A stretch of 29,214 bases of DNA from Micavibrio sp. UBA5703. Its GTDB lineage: Bacteria > Pseudomonadota > Alphaproteobacteria > Micavibrionales > Micavibrionaceae. The position numbers and the translations under genes were made by a program. Where the stretch lies: NCBI GenBank assembly GCA_002420015.1, contig DIHF01000074.1, positions 1 through 29,214 of the forward strand, read 5' to 3'. How positions within the stretch are numbered: the stretch's first letter is position 1; every line of letters starts with the position of its first letter. This document shows positions 1 through 7,313 of this stretch, one piece after another. The notes beneath the pieces were generated by a model. That model searched no databases. It was not told where the DNA came from and saw nothing but the letters and a program-made list of their open reading frames with translations.

Positions 1-109
1 GAGGGCGTCGGTGCCCGTCATGCTTGCGCTCAATCAAACGCCGCCAAGGAGATTGGTCACCAAACAGATCGTTTTCTCTTTTGTAGATATTCAGCGAGCC
101 TGCGGACTG
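1..109. repeat. Contig-end overlap (left copy), marks a circular molecule
   Basis: These 109 bases are the same as the last 109 bases of the window except for one base, C at 95 here and T at 29200 there. Both copies lie in the res reading frame, and the difference falls at a third codon position (TCG or TCA, both Ser). The simplest reading is an assembly overlap from a circular molecule with one polymorphic site. A true tandem duplication of res is the alternative. Confidence 0.9.
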
Positions 110-508
110 ATCTTTATTGTTGAACAAGCCCGTGGTCGTCATGATCAAAAGCGGCGTTGAGCTGTCGGAGATAAGCTTTGGGGCTAGGTTTTGAATGTTA
201 ATGACCCGAAAGCCTTCAATAATTTCGCTATACTTCCCTCCCGAAAAATTGGTGTAGGTCTGGGCTACAACTGATTTCGCTCTGGACATCCACAGCACAA
301 TTGGCTCGGCGCTGAAATGTCCCCGCATTAGCACCACAGCTTGCGCAAGAATGGGCGTTTTTCCTGCTCCTGTGAGCGCTGATAGTGCTTGGAAGAAAGG
401 GCGCGGCTTGGCCCCTTTTCGTGGTCTGTCAGGATGATTAGCGAAGAAGGCATAACGGGCGGCTATTACCTTGGCGCAATCACTCTGGAATACTTTTAGT
501 TCAATCAT
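1..508 (-). CDS. res: Type III restriction subunit Res, N-terminal part (joins 27244-29214 through the circle)
   Basis: This is the helicase N-terminus of the type III restriction endonuclease subunit, which uses ATP to translocate or signal along DNA after Mod recognises its site. I translated the minus strand from ATG at 508-506. It is open to the window edge and has a Walker A motif, LTGAGKT, at about residues 45-51. The frame continues exactly into the segment ending at 27244, giving a predicted full protein of 789 residues (157 codons here before the join-spanning part). The start overlaps the mod stop by 8 bases, so translation is probably coupled. It is shorter than the roughly 970-residue EcoP1-type Res, but all key blocks are present. 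The gene is split only because the circular contig was opened inside it. Confidence 0.93.
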   Translation of the reverse strand, partial: MIELKVFQSDCAKVIAARYAFFANHPDRPRKGAKPRPFFQALSALTGAGKTPILAQAVVLMRGHFSAEPIVLWMSRAKSVVAQTYTNFSGGKYSEIIEGFRVINIQNLAPKLISDSSTPLLIMTTTGLFNNKDQSAGSLNIYKRENDLFGDQSPWRRLIERKHDGHRRP

Positions 509-2489
509 CCGTAGTTTCCTCATTATTAAAAGCATCGGAACGGGGATTGAAGCCAATATGTTCTAGCACTTTATCAGGGATTTTGTAGAACTCGATGCCA
601 GCGCCCGTATAAGGCGCGATTGATGCGTAGACGTGGTAACGAGAGGCCAAGCCAGCGGCTTTAGCCTCTGCCACAATCGCTTTGAACGCGTCGCGGTTAA
701 GGACAGAAGGACTATCGGCAGATTGCCAAACGAGGAAAAAACCCTCCTCTTTCGGATTTACTGCAAATAAGAAGCGGTGTTGCCCGACCGGAAACCGCCG
801 AAGGTAAGACCTCGCTCTCTCGGCTTTGTCCCAATAGCTAGTTAGCAATAGATCAATCATTTCTTCTCGCGCTAGAGCCGTCACAGCTTCAGCATCGATC
901 TTTTCGCGCTTCAATTCCATGAAGCGGAAGCCGCCCGGTATAGGTTCGCGTTGGCCCGAAGCCCATTCCCCTGTTGTGATACGGCGAACACGTTCAGCAG
1001 TCAAGGTTTTGGCGTAATGATCGCCTTTCTCCGTGTTGCCCTGCTCGATCAGGATAAAGCGTCGGGTTGCACTTGTCTCATGATTCAATTCGAGCACGGC
1101 TTGGCCCGTGGTGCCAGAACCGGCGAACGGGTCCAACACGATCCCAGATGGAGGGCACCAAATCTGGATGATCTTTTTGAATAGTCGTAGAGGCTTCACC
1201 GTTTTGAACTCATGGCCCTTACCAACAACAGCATCAAGCTCGTTAATGCCAGCCTGACTATGGCCTGATTCTTCGTGATCCCATGACTGGCTGTCGATTT
1301 CGAGAGGAGTCTCATAGTCTTCATCTGCCCAATACGTCATTGGGACTTTGCCTTTCTTTACATCCTTCAGGTAGCGCTTTAATTGAGGGCCAGTCTCGCC
1401 TTTAAGACCAAAATACAGGGGAGGCCAGGTTCCTTCATTGAGGCGTTGCAAGGCAGCAGTGCGAGCGGCGGCAATCTCCTTTTGGCCGTCAACCACCGCC
1501 CCTTTTTTAAACTTAACCCCCTTGATAACAAGAGCCTTTACTTGAATTGTCTGGCCTTTATCTAAAAATGCATTGCCGTCTTCTATCCATCGTTCTTGAT
1601 ACTCGGGCCCCCATGCTTCGAGCCACTCTTTCATAGTCCTTTTCTCATTGGCCCAACAACGTCCATCGGGCGGATAAAAGATTGTTCCGGTAAATGGGTT
1701 TTGGATCCCGTAAACCATTTTCCGATGTGTCGAAGCATTAGGTCCAGACGCATCTCCAGATTTCCACTCGTGTGGATCGCGGTCAGGATTGTTATAGCGG
1801 GCATTCATAGCTTCTGTTCGACCAGTAAGCTCGGTTTTTGCCCGGTCTGCCATTTTGGCGTAAATGAGGACATACTCTGTTGCTGTAGAAAGACCTTTAT
1901 TATCGCTTCGTGGTGAATAGCTCTTCTGCCAATTGATAATTCCAATTCGATTTTCTTCGTGGAATATCTCATCCATCAGCATGCCCAGCCTAAATAATTC
2001 CCGATGGTCAATGCAGATGGCAATGACGCCGCCTGGCTTTAACATTTCTCGCATCATCCAGACGCGAGGGGTCATAAATCGGAGCCACTTGCTATGACGT
2101 GAACCGTCATCTTTTGAGACAATCTCTCCCAAATCCGGATCATTGGGATCTTTGTCCCATTTGTCGTTGTAGCGGAAATCTTCACCGGTGTTGTAAGGGG
2201 GATCAGTAACAATTAAATCAATTTGATTGAGGTATTTGTAAAGTGTGACCATCGCGGACAGGTTTTCGCCGTCCCATATTTCATTCTCGCACTGCGCCTT
2301 TTCCTCACCTACAGATTGTTTCTTGATGATGCGGCTAAGTTTTGGTTTGACCTGACGGATGATTTGCCACGGAGCCGTGCGCCCCGTGTAACTCATGACA
2401 ATACCGTCCTTGCCTGCTTCAAGCAGGGCTGTGTCATGCTCTTGCAGCAAACGAATTAGAGCAGATCGAGATAGCTGATCGTAATCCAC
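501..2489 (-). CDS. mod: Type III DNA adenine methyltransferase Mod
   Basis: This is the site-recognition and N6-adenine methylation subunit of a type III restriction-modification system. It protects self DNA and gives specificity to Res. The 662-residue protein carries the catalytic DPPYNTG motif at residues 96-102. The SAM-binding LDPFAGSGTTG motif follows at about 449-460. That order (DPPY before FxGxG) is the beta class typical of Mod, with the intervening 340 or so residues holding the variable target-recognition region. The start is GTG at 2489, chosen because AAAGGA lies six bases upstream. The stop overlaps the res start by 8 bases. It is one of a minus-strand run with the toxin-antitoxin pair upstream and res plus a third gene downstream. 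The recognition sequence cannot be read from the protein. Confidence 0.95.
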   Translation of the reverse strand: MDYDQLSRSALIRLLQEHDTALLEAGKDGIVMSYTGRTAPWQIIRQVKPKLSRIIKKQSVGEEKAQCENEIWDGENLSAMVTLYKYLNQIDLIVTDPPYNTGEDFRYNDKWDKDPNDPDLGEIVSKDDGSRHSKWLRFMTPRVWMMREMLKPGGVIAICIDHRELFRLGMLMDEIFHEENRIGIINWQKSYSPRSDNKGLSTATEYVLIYAKMADRAKTELTGRTEAMNARYNNPDRDPHEWKSGDASGPNASTHRKMVYGIQNPFTGTIFYPPDGRCWANEKRTMKEWLEAWGPEYQERWIEDGNAFLDKGQTIQVKALVIKGVKFKKGAVVDGQKEIAAARTAALQRLNEGTWPPLYFGLKGETGPQLKRYLKDVKKGKVPMTYWADEDYETPLEIDSQSWDHEESGHSQAGINELDAVVGKGHEFKTVKPLRLFKKIIQIWCPPSGIVLDPFAGSGTTGQAVLELNHETSATRRFILIEQGNTEKGDHYAKTLTAERVRRITTGEWASGQREPIPGGFRFMELKREKIDAEAVTALAREEMIDLLLTSYWDKAERARSYLRRFPVGQHRFLFAVNPKEEGFFLVWQSADSPSVLNRDAFKAIVAEAKAAGLASRYHVYASIAPYTGAGIEFYKIPDKVLEHIGFNPRSDAFNNEETTDD

Positions 2490-2582
2490 GTTTTTCCTTT
2501 TTTAGATGATCTTATGATTGCCGAAGGGGCAGGTAGAAGTCGAAACTGCCATACCAATATACGAAATGATGAAACTCTTCTT

Positions 2583-2627
2583 CCCTTCACCTTTCCACTA
2601 ATCCGGATCACCGGAAACCCGGAAAGC
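2583..2627. repeat. Dispersed palindromic repeat, copy 1
   Basis: This copy lies in the gene-free interval between the toxin gene and mod (2490-2628). It has a TTTCCACT half followed by the CCGGAAACCCGGAAAG half seen at several other places in the window (about 3497, 5771, 14521, 16101, 18059 and inside 18916-18963). Apart from it, the interval shows only the AAAGGA ribosome site for mod. I see no clear promoter. Confidence 0.65.
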
Positions 2628-2628
2628 C

Positions 2629-3093
2629 TTACTCCCCCAGCGTGCGCAGCAAATCGGCAACGTGCAGGATCGGAATATTGTCGTAGGCCTTGAGCGTCAG
2701 CAAATCGTTATCGAGAGACACGATCATGTCGGCCTTGCCGTCAACGGCGCATTCGACAATTGGATTGTCGTTCACATCACGGACGACTTGCAGCTCAGTT
2801 GTCGGTTGGACGATGTCGGCGATATGAGCGATTTCCTTGAGCTGCTGAATGATGGCTTGCTCTTCCAGCCTGTCAAGCCGACGCAACACTCTCACCACTT
2901 CATTGACGATGAATGGCGAGGTGATGAGTTGAAAGCGGCGCCCGCGCGCAAGCTCCCATACCCGACTCGAAAGTCCCTTCGATGAAAGCGAGGCCGAGAT
3001 GTAGACAGTAGTGTCAAGGACGACTCTAAACCGTGGTATGGGCGTGGTGTTCTGCACGTTGCTCTTTAACGAGGCGGACAATGTCATCATCAC
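2629..3093 (-). CDS. PIN-domain ribonuclease toxin (putative TA toxin)
   Basis: This is a predicted metal-dependent ribonuclease of the PIN fold, acting on RNA when freed from its antitoxin. It resembles the putative toxin PIN family (COG1569 type). Acidic residues fit the active site: D27 in VVLDTTVY, E65, E114 in NPIVECA, and D128/D130 near the end. The usual DTN is DTT here. The frame starts with GTG GTG-proximal ATGs at 3093-3085. A second possible start is GTG at 3057, with AAAGAG just upstream, which gives a 142-residue protein beginning close to the first PIN strand. Either way it overlaps the upstream antitoxin gene, by 68 or 32 bases, a normal arrangement for toxin-antitoxin pairs. 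The probable role is plasmid maintenance. The target RNA is unknown. Confidence 0.8.
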   Translation of the reverse strand: MMMTLSASLKSNVQNTTPIPRFRVVLDTTVYISASLSSKGLSSRVWELARGRRFQLITSPFIVNEVVRVLRRLDRLEEQAIIQQLKEIAHIADIVQPTTELQVVRDVNDNPIVECAVDGKADMIVSLDNDLLTLKAYDNIPILHVADLLRTLGE

Positions 3094-3370
3094 TGAGGCT
3101 CATCTCAGTGCCAACCTTTTCCCAGTATGCGGTGTTCTCTCGCTGCTCTTCCTCTGTAAGCGGCTCAAGATTTCCCGCCATTGCGTCCGCTATGATTTGA
3201 TTCACCAGCGCCTCAAAGCGTGCGTCATCGGCCGTCGCGTCAAGCGCGATCCCCTCCCCGTTTCGTTCAACAGCAAGCTCAACGCCCTGGGACGTTGCCA
3301 ACCGCTTCAGCGTCGCAAGCAGGAGGCCCACTTTTGAGTCATCACTGAGTTTAATTACGAACTCTGTCAT
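3026..3370 (-). CDS. Putative antitoxin partner of the PIN toxin
   Basis: This is a 114-residue acidic protein that probably binds and neutralises the PIN toxin and may repress the operon. I chose ATG at 3370 because GGGGGAG sits six bases upstream. An upstream ATG at 3424 would add 18 Arg-rich residues with no such site. The N-terminal half (TEFVIKLSDDSKVG, then a helical stretch) could be the dimer/DNA-binding part. The C-terminal half is rich in Glu and Asp and suits a toxin-binding tail. No family is recognised with certainty. The assignment rests on overlap with the toxin gene, small size and acidity. The operon probably starts in the 3371-3685 gap. Confidence 0.65.
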   Translation of the reverse strand: MTEFVIKLSDDSKVGLLLATLKRLATSQGVELAVERNGEGIALDATADDARFEALVNQIIADAMAGNLEPLTEEEQRENTAYWEKVGTEMSLSDDDIVRLVKEQRAEHHAHTTV

Positions 3371-3685
3371 CTTCTCCCCCTGTTTTCTCTGCGCTCGACG
3401 AGAGCGCAGGCGCATTAAGGGCATACGTAAAACACTTTATAGGAAGAGGATACTGGATTCCGTAATGGTGTCAATGACGCGGGCTCTCTCGTTCTCCACC
3501 TTTCCACCAATTCGGAATAGTGGAAAACAGGAAAGTCGGAAAGCCGGAGGCCCACAAGAAAAGGGCTCTTCCCTGCCCCTATTTCCAACGTTGCCTTGGG
3601 CACCGTCGCGACACAAAACACGAGGTGAAAAAAAGCAAGGGGTGGAATGCCAGCCGATACTTGACCGGTAAGGGGGGAACAAGTG
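3371..3685. other. Gene-free interval with dispersed repeat copy 2
   Basis: No credible gene is seen here. The short open frames on both strands lack ribosome sites and overlap one another. Positions 3497-3553 hold a copy of the TTTCCACC...GGAAA palindromic repeat, more degenerate than the others (TTTCCACCAATTCGGAATAG followed by GGAAAACAGGAAAG and GGAAAG units). The promoter for the antitoxin-toxin pair should lie between the repeat and 3370, but I cannot point to convincing -35 and -10 boxes. Confidence 0.6.
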
Positions 3686-3901
3686 TCACGTCCCTTTCTT
3701 CGTGCTTTCTTGGTCTGCTTCGTCTTTCGCTGTCCTCAGCAAACCACGCACTAATGCGGATAAGCCGCCCGGTTGATTCTTTCCCCATTCCAGTAAGTCA
3801 GACTCGAGCTTGATCGAGGTGGTCACGAGATCGGGATTAGCCATTGGCCCCGGCTTCTTGCGGTGGCTCTCTTCCGTTACTGGCTTTGCCTTCTTGTTCA
3901 T
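3686..3901 (-). CDS. Small ribbon-helix-helix-like DNA-binding protein
   Basis: This is a 71-residue basic protein, probably a DNA-binding regulator. Residues 27-60 read as a short strand (TTSIKLESD) followed by two helices (LLEWGKNQ and SALVRGLLRTA), the layout of ribbon-helix-helix repressors. The first 25 residues are Lys/Pro-rich and probably disordered. An AGGA ribosome site lies about ten bases before the ATG. It is transcribed divergently from the ardC-like gene across an AT-rich 122-base interval containing a near-perfect 20-bp palindrome over the ardC promoter, so it could be the repressor of both. That regulatory role is inference. Confidence 0.6.
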   Translation of the reverse strand: MNKKAKPVTEESHRKKPGPMANPDLVTTSIKLESDLLEWGKNQPGGLSALVRGLLRTAKDEADQESTKKGT

Positions 3902-3958
3902 AGCCCGATCCTACCACGCTAAAACCATCCAGTAAATATCTTATATATACAAAATAAG

Positions 3959-3987
3959 TTGACTTCTGGTATTATCTGATATATATT
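3959..3987 (+). promoter_or_regulatory. Sigma70-like promoter of the ardC-like gene
   Basis: TTGACT at 3959-3964 and TATATT at 3982-3987 are separated by exactly 17 bases, close to the bacterial consensus. The strong ribosome site AAAGGAG then leads to ATG at 4024. It lies in a very AT-rich stretch between divergent genes. Confidence 0.75.
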
Positions 3988-3992
3988 AGATA
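3973..3992. promoter_or_regulatory. Palindromic operator candidate over the ardC -10 box
   Basis: This is a 20-bp near-palindrome, TATCTGATAT followed by ATATTAGATA, with 9 of 10 base pairs symmetrical. It covers the -10 box of the promoter above. A bound repressor would block transcription, as expected for antirestriction genes that are expressed briefly on entry. The divergent 71-residue protein is the obvious candidate binder, unproven. Confidence 0.55.
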
Positions 3993-4023
3993 TATACGAT
4001 TTATCAGTAAAGGAGCTTCAACC

Positions 4024-4914
4024 ATGAACAAGAAAGACATTTACCAGACGATGACTGAGCGGGTGATTGAGCAACTGGAAAGCGGCGTTGTGCCCTGGGT
4101 GGCGCCGGTCAGCGCCGGTTTGCCGAAGAGCATGACCACCAAGAGAGATTATCGCGGCATCAACATCTTCCTATTGTGGAATGCTCCCTATGATTCCCGC
4201 TACTGGGTGACGTACAAGCAGGCCCAGCACCTGGGCGGCAACGTGCGCAAAGGGGAGAAAGGCTCACCGGTTGTTTTCTGGCATTGGCGCACAGATGAAG
4301 AAATGGCCAAGCTTGCCCAGAAGACGCCCAACCCTGCCCCCTGCCATCCGTTCTATTACACGGTCTTCAACGTCAAGCAGTGTGATGGGATCGAGGCCCC
4401 CGCCGACGACATCGAGACCTTCGAGCATTCGCCGATCGAGGAATGCGAGCGGATCATTGCCGCCATGCCCAACCGCCCGGAGATCAAGCCGAGCTATAGC
4501 GACAGGATTTATTATGCCCCCAAGGAAGATGCGGTCTATATCCAGGACATTCGCCGTTTCACGACCCCGGAACGCTACTATGCTTCCCTTTTCCACGAGC
4601 TGGCCCACTCGACCGGCCACGAAAAGCGCCTCAACCGGCAGGAGTCTACGAAGCACCGGGAATTCGGCTCTGCTGATTATTCCTTCGAGGAATTGGTCGC
4701 CGAGATGACCGCCGCTTTCCTCTGCGCGCATTGCGGCATTGCCAACCACGCCTTCGACCAATCCGCCAGCTATATCGACGGCTGGCTCTCCGTTTTCCGC
4801 AAGGACACGAAGATTTTGCTTGAGGCCTCCAGCGCAGCGCAGAAAGCCGCCGATTACATCCTTAACCATTCCTTCGAGGCCGAAGAACAGGCCGAAGAGA
4901 AACTGGCCGCCTGA
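4024..4914 (+). CDS. ardC: ArdC-type antirestriction protein (ssDNA-binding plus zincin metallopeptidase)
   Basis: This protein protects incoming single-stranded plasmid DNA from host restriction during transfer and acts in the recipient cytoplasm. The 296-residue protein has the two-domain layout of ArdC. The N-terminal ssDNA-binding domain (about residues 1-125, starting KKDIYQTMTERVIEQLESG) includes GINIFLLW and the YWVTYKQAQHLGG block. A zincin-like metallopeptidase domain follows, with HELAHSTGHEKR at 191-202 (HExxH zinc ligands 191 and 195) and a downstream EELVAEM helix that would supply the third ligand. A strong AAAGGAG site precedes the ATG. The gene stands alone between its own promoter and a strong terminator. 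It sits on a plasmid that also encodes restriction, a useful pairing for entry and then exclusion. Confidence 0.9.
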   Translation: MNKKDIYQTMTERVIEQLESGVVPWVAPVSAGLPKSMTTKRDYRGINIFLLWNAPYDSRYWVTYKQAQHLGGNVRKGEKGSPVVFWHWRTDEEMAKLAQKTPNPAPCHPFYYTVFNVKQCDGIEAPADDIETFEHSPIEECERIIAAMPNRPEIKPSYSDRIYYAPKEDAVYIQDIRRFTTPERYYASLFHELAHSTGHEKRLNRQESTKHREFGSADYSFEELVAEMTAAFLCAHCGIANHAFDQSASYIDGWLSVFRKDTKILLEASSAAQKAADYILNHSFEAEEQAEEKLAA

Positions 4915-4920
4915 CCCCGC

Positions 4921-4955
4921 GAGCGAAAAGGGGAGCCAGACTCCCCTTTTCGCTT
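4921..4955 (+). terminator. Strong hairpin terminator after ardC
   Basis: The arms AGCGAAAAGGGGAG (4922-4935) and CTCCCCTTTTCGCT (4941-4954) are perfectly complementary over 14 bases with a five-base loop. The hairpin begins eight bases after the stop codon. There is no long U tract after the stem, but the A/T run inside the stem is symmetric and could serve either strand. Confidence 0.75.
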
Positions 4956-4981
4956 CATCGCCCCTGCCTGACGAGATCGCC

Positions 4982-5010
4982 TTTTTTCTCCCCTGATCGG
5001 TGCGTATACT
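4982..5010 (+). promoter_or_regulatory. Possible promoter giving a near-leaderless DUF3800 mRNA
   Basis: TATACT at 5005-5010 is a good -10 box. The -35 position holds only a T run. Transcription would start about three bases before ATG 5020. This matches the absence of any ribosome site upstream of that gene. Confidence 0.4.
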
Positions 5011-5019
5011 GCGCGCCAT

Positions 5020-5604
5020 ATGTCCAACCAACACCCGCCGCATAAGCTCTGCTGTTTTGTGGACGAAAGCGGCCAAGACACCAAAGGCGAATTCTTCATC
5101 GTTTCCGTCATTGTCACGCAGTCGGAGTATGCTGCATTGGAGATCGAGCTTGAACGGATCGAAGAGCGCACCGGCAAGGGGAAAGTGAAATGGCGCGATG
5201 CCAAGGACGGCGCGCGGATCGAGTACATCAGGCAAACGCTCGCCCTCGAAATCCTTTCAGGCGCATTGACCTACAACCTTTTTCGCGGCACGACGGACTA
5301 CATGACGAGTACGGTTGATGCCGTCGCGCAAGCCATCGTTTTCCACGATACCCAGGCCCGCGTCACTGTGTTTGTGGACGGTCTGCCCAAATCACAAATC
5401 AAATGGTTCGGAACGGAATTGCGCCAGAGGCGAATTGCCATCAAGAAAGTTCGAGGTGTCCGAAAGGAAGAGTCGAGCAGTTTGATGCGGCTGGCGGATG
5501 CGTTGTGTGGCTTTGTGCGGGGAGCGTTGATGGGGCGGAGCGAATTGGAAGAAATCCTCACTCAGGCCCGGGCGCAAGGAATCGTGATAGAGCTTGAGCC
5601 GTAA
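5020..5604 (+). CDS. DUF3800 family protein (predicted RNase H-like fold)
   Basis: This 194-residue protein begins with the family hallmark CFVDESG (D15, E16), continues with a mid-protein VTVFVDGLP strand carrying another acidic residue, and ends with SLMRLADALCGFVRGAL, where the Asp completes a likely acidic metal centre. DUF3800 proteins are predicted nucleases of the RNase H-like fold and are common on plasmids and in defence neighbourhoods. The biochemical role is not established. No Shine-Dalgarno site precedes the ATG, and a TATACT box lies so close that the message may be almost leaderless. Terminators on both sides make it a single-gene unit between ardC and a gene-free stretch. Confidence 0.8.
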   Translation: MSNQHPPHKLCCFVDESGQDTKGEFFIVSVIVTQSEYAALEIELERIEERTGKGKVKWRDAKDGARIEYIRQTLALEILSGALTYNLFRGTTDYMTSTVDAVAQAIVFHDTQARVTVFVDGLPKSQIKWFGTELRQRRIAIKKVRGVRKEESSSLMRLADALCGFVRGALMGRSELEEILTQARAQGIVIELEP

Positions 5605-5612
5605 AAAGAAAA

Positions 5613-5631
5613 ACCCCCGTGGTTAGGGGGA
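5613..5631 (+). terminator. Short GC hairpin after the DUF3800 gene
   Basis: CCCCC at 5614-5618 pairs with GGGGG at 5626-5630 around a seven-base loop, ten bases past the stop codon. No T tract follows, so it is a weak candidate for termination or mRNA end protection. Confidence 0.45.
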
Positions 5632-6036
5632 ACAACCTATACCAGCTTTCGCCGGTCACCCACCAATACTGGCAGTATTCGGTTGCTTTTTCCATCACCA
5701 TAGTACGCAACCGGACGCTGGGCGTCAATTGTTGATTGCTCTTTTCCCTTTGCCTTCTACGGATTTCCTTCTTCCCACCGTTCCACCATTCCGCTAAGCC
5801 GGAGCACCGGAAACCCGGAAAGGTGGAAATTCACAGCAAGGCGTGCTAGCATCCGCCCGTACGTCGTGCAACGGGCTTGGACGTGCGCTAACACGCCCAA
5901 GCCCAACGAACCGCAACCGCGAGAGTCTGGAAACACAACGCGGCGCGGCTACGGGCGCATTATCCCTTGCTGTGTGCCTGCAGTCCATTTTTCCGCTTCC
6001 CTTCCCTCTCGCCATTTCCCTCAAGGAGTTGAAGAA
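5632..6036. other. Gene-free interval with repeat copy 3 and a long hairpin
   Basis: No convincing gene is seen. The upstream extension of the membrane-protein frame through this region has no ribosome site and odd composition. Positions 5771-5830 contain a well-preserved copy of the palindromic repeat (TTCCACCATTCCGC...CCGGAAACCCGGAAAGGTGGAAA). Positions 5873-5904 form a hairpin: GGGCTTGG and CCAAGCCC arms, then CGTG and CACG after one mismatch, with a six-base loop. It may be part of the 5' leader of the next gene. Its function is unknown. Confidence 0.55.
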
Positions 6037-6792
6037 ATGGCAACCATACACGCATTCGGTAATCAGGCGGCCACCGTCAATAAAGCGATCGAAGATGTAA
6101 AAAAGAACGTCGGGGCGTTCGTCGGGAAAACCCATCCCGCCGCCCTTGTGGCGTGGTTTCTTGTGGGGGCGATCCTGCTCGCCGGTGTGATCTTCACCGG
6201 CTGGCACAACTGGAGCCTGTTCGCCCGTGGCGCGGACACCGATTTCGGGAAATTGCTGGCCGCGATTCCCCCCTTGATGCTCGATGGGTCAATCGTGATC
6301 CTGCTCACCCTCCTGCTCACCTATTTCCGCGAGCCGTTGCAATGGTGGGTTGCCGTCGGCTTCAACGTGATGCTGTTCGTGATCGTCGGCATCAACACCA
6401 GCCTCAACTATTCCCTCAATTCCGGCGAAGCCGTCAGCGGCGGGATGATGATTTATCTGCGCTGGGGGATCCTCGGCTCGTTCCTGTTCGCCTTTGCCCT
6501 GTGGGAAATCATCATCCACCTCGACCCCCACCACACGCGACGCCAAGCGCGGGCGAAACTCGAAATGAAGGCCGAGCAGGACGCGGCGGAAATCGAGCTT
6601 GAAATGATCGAGCTGCAAATCCAGCAGCAGAAGGACGAACTGGCCTACCGGAAAACCCTCGCCCAAAAAATGCATCTTGCCCGGATGAAGGCCACCGAAA
6701 GCCGGGATGTCGAAGCCGCGTTGATAGACTACGAAAAAGGCAATGCCGTTTTGGACGCGAAGGAAATCCGGGGCGTTCTCCCAAAAGCCTAG
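6037..6792 (+). CDS. Four-helix membrane protein with C-terminal coiled coil, unknown function
   Basis: I do not recognise this 251-residue protein. Four hydrophobic segments are visible, roughly residues 34-57, 72-95, 100-122 and 134-157. They are followed by a charged helix rich in Glu, Lys, Gln and Ala (about 165-225) that should form a cytoplasmic coiled coil. I chose ATG at 6037 because AAGGAG lies 11 bases before it. An in-frame start at 5866 would add 57 residues from a gene-free-looking region. It is followed by a hairpin and then a small unknown gene. On a mobilisable plasmid such a protein could belong to surface exclusion, an envelope anchor for transfer, or phage resistance, but nothing in the sequence decides this. 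Confidence 0.75.
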   Translation: MATIHAFGNQAATVNKAIEDVKKNVGAFVGKTHPAALVAWFLVGAILLAGVIFTGWHNWSLFARGADTDFGKLLAAIPPLMLDGSIVILLTLLLTYFREPLQWWVAVGFNVMLFVIVGINTSLNYSLNSGEAVSGGMMIYLRWGILGSFLFAFALWEIIIHLDPHHTRRQARAKLEMKAEQDAAEIELEMIELQIQQQKDELAYRKTLAQKMHLARMKATESRDVEAALIDYEKGNAVLDAKEIRGVLPKA

Positions 6793-6793
6793 A

Positions 6794-6820
6794 GCCGTCA
6801 AACCAGCCCGACTTGACGGC
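6794..6820 (+). terminator. Hairpin between the membrane protein and the next gene
   Basis: GCCGTCAA (6794-6801) and TTGACGGC (6813-6820) are perfect complements around an 11-base loop. The hairpin begins two bases after the stop codon at 6792. A second small hairpin, GGCGGA-TTT-TCCGCC, follows at about 6824-6838. They may attenuate rather than fully stop transcription into the next gene. The TTG codon that could start the next gene lies inside the second arm. Confidence 0.5.
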
Positions 6821-7253
6821 GCAGGCGGATTTTCCGCCTAGGTCGAAAACTCCCATGGTGAAGGTCAGCACCAGGCGCGGCGATGTCGTGCTGGTGATCG
6901 AGTCACCCCATTTTCCGCCTAGGTCGAAAACGACGGGCAGGCCGAAGAGTCCGCCGCAGTTTCTCATCAGGAACGCGGACGGCGGCTATTCGGTTTTCCT
7001 TTCGCTCCCGAAAGAGCAGGGAAGCCAGACGAAGAGCAAGGACACGAGGGACAACCGCTACTGCTGTTTCCTGACCCCCGACGATTTCGACCGGGTGAGG
7101 GGATACGGCTTTGACGGCATGGCCGACTTTACCCTTGCCAAGATCGAGACGCGCAGGGCATCAGGCGATGCTGACCACGGGAAATTAGACGGGCTGGTTT
7201 CCCTCATCGCCGGGCTGATCGCCCCGCCCTCGCTTCGGAGCGTAGGAGGGTAA
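6813..7253 (+). CDS. Small unknown protein with an internal 22-bp repeat
   Basis: I do not recognise this protein. The frame opens at TTG 6813 (146 residues) or ATG 6855 (132 residues). Neither has a strong ribosome site. The TTG start places both copies of a 22-bp exact repeat (6829-6850 and 6910-6931) in frame, each encoding FPPRSKT. They are 81 bases apart, a whole number of codons, which slightly favours coding use of both. The rest includes GGYSVFLSLPKEQ and a CCFLTPDDFDRVRGYGFDG stretch that looks like a compact alpha/beta domain. It lies close behind the membrane-protein gene and before a textbook terminator, so the two probably form one unit. Confidence 0.6.
   Translation: MTAQADFPPRSKTPMVKVSTRRGDVVLVIESPHFPPRSKTTGRPKSPPQFLIRNADGGYSVFLSLPKEQGSQTKSKDTRDNRYCCFLTPDDFDRVRGYGFDGMADFTLAKIETRRASGDADHGKLDGLVSLIAGLIAPPSLRSVGG
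6829..6931 (+). repeat. Pair of exact 22-bp direct repeats
   Basis: Copies at 6829-6850 and 6910-6931 are identical: they begin ATTTTCCGCC, carry a central CCTAGG and end TCGAAAAC. Spacing is 81 bases. They could be recent duplicated coding DNA or a pair of protein-binding sites overlapping the gene start. Confidence 0.8.
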
Positions 7254-7288
7254 ACTGGCCCCCATTTCCATACCGGAGAGACGCCGGG

Positions 7289-7313
7289 GCCGGTCTGAAA
7301 AGACCGGCTTTTT
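7289..7313 (+). terminator. Rho-independent terminator
   Basis: The stem GCCGGTCT (7289-7296) pairs perfectly with AGACCGGC (7301-7308) across a GAAA tetraloop and is followed by TTTTT. This is a textbook intrinsic terminator, 36 bases beyond the preceding stop. Confidence 0.92.

Noticed and set aside
4264..5235. Long minus-strand open frame of 323 codons opposite the ardC-like gene
   Set aside because: It is the antisense of a gene with clear ArdC motifs. GC-rich codon use often leaves such frames open. It crosses a strong terminator and the start of the DUF3800 gene.
5866..6036. Upstream extension of the four-helix membrane protein
   Set aside because: AAGGAG lies before ATG 6037, and the extension covers a hairpin and shows no domain or signal peptide.
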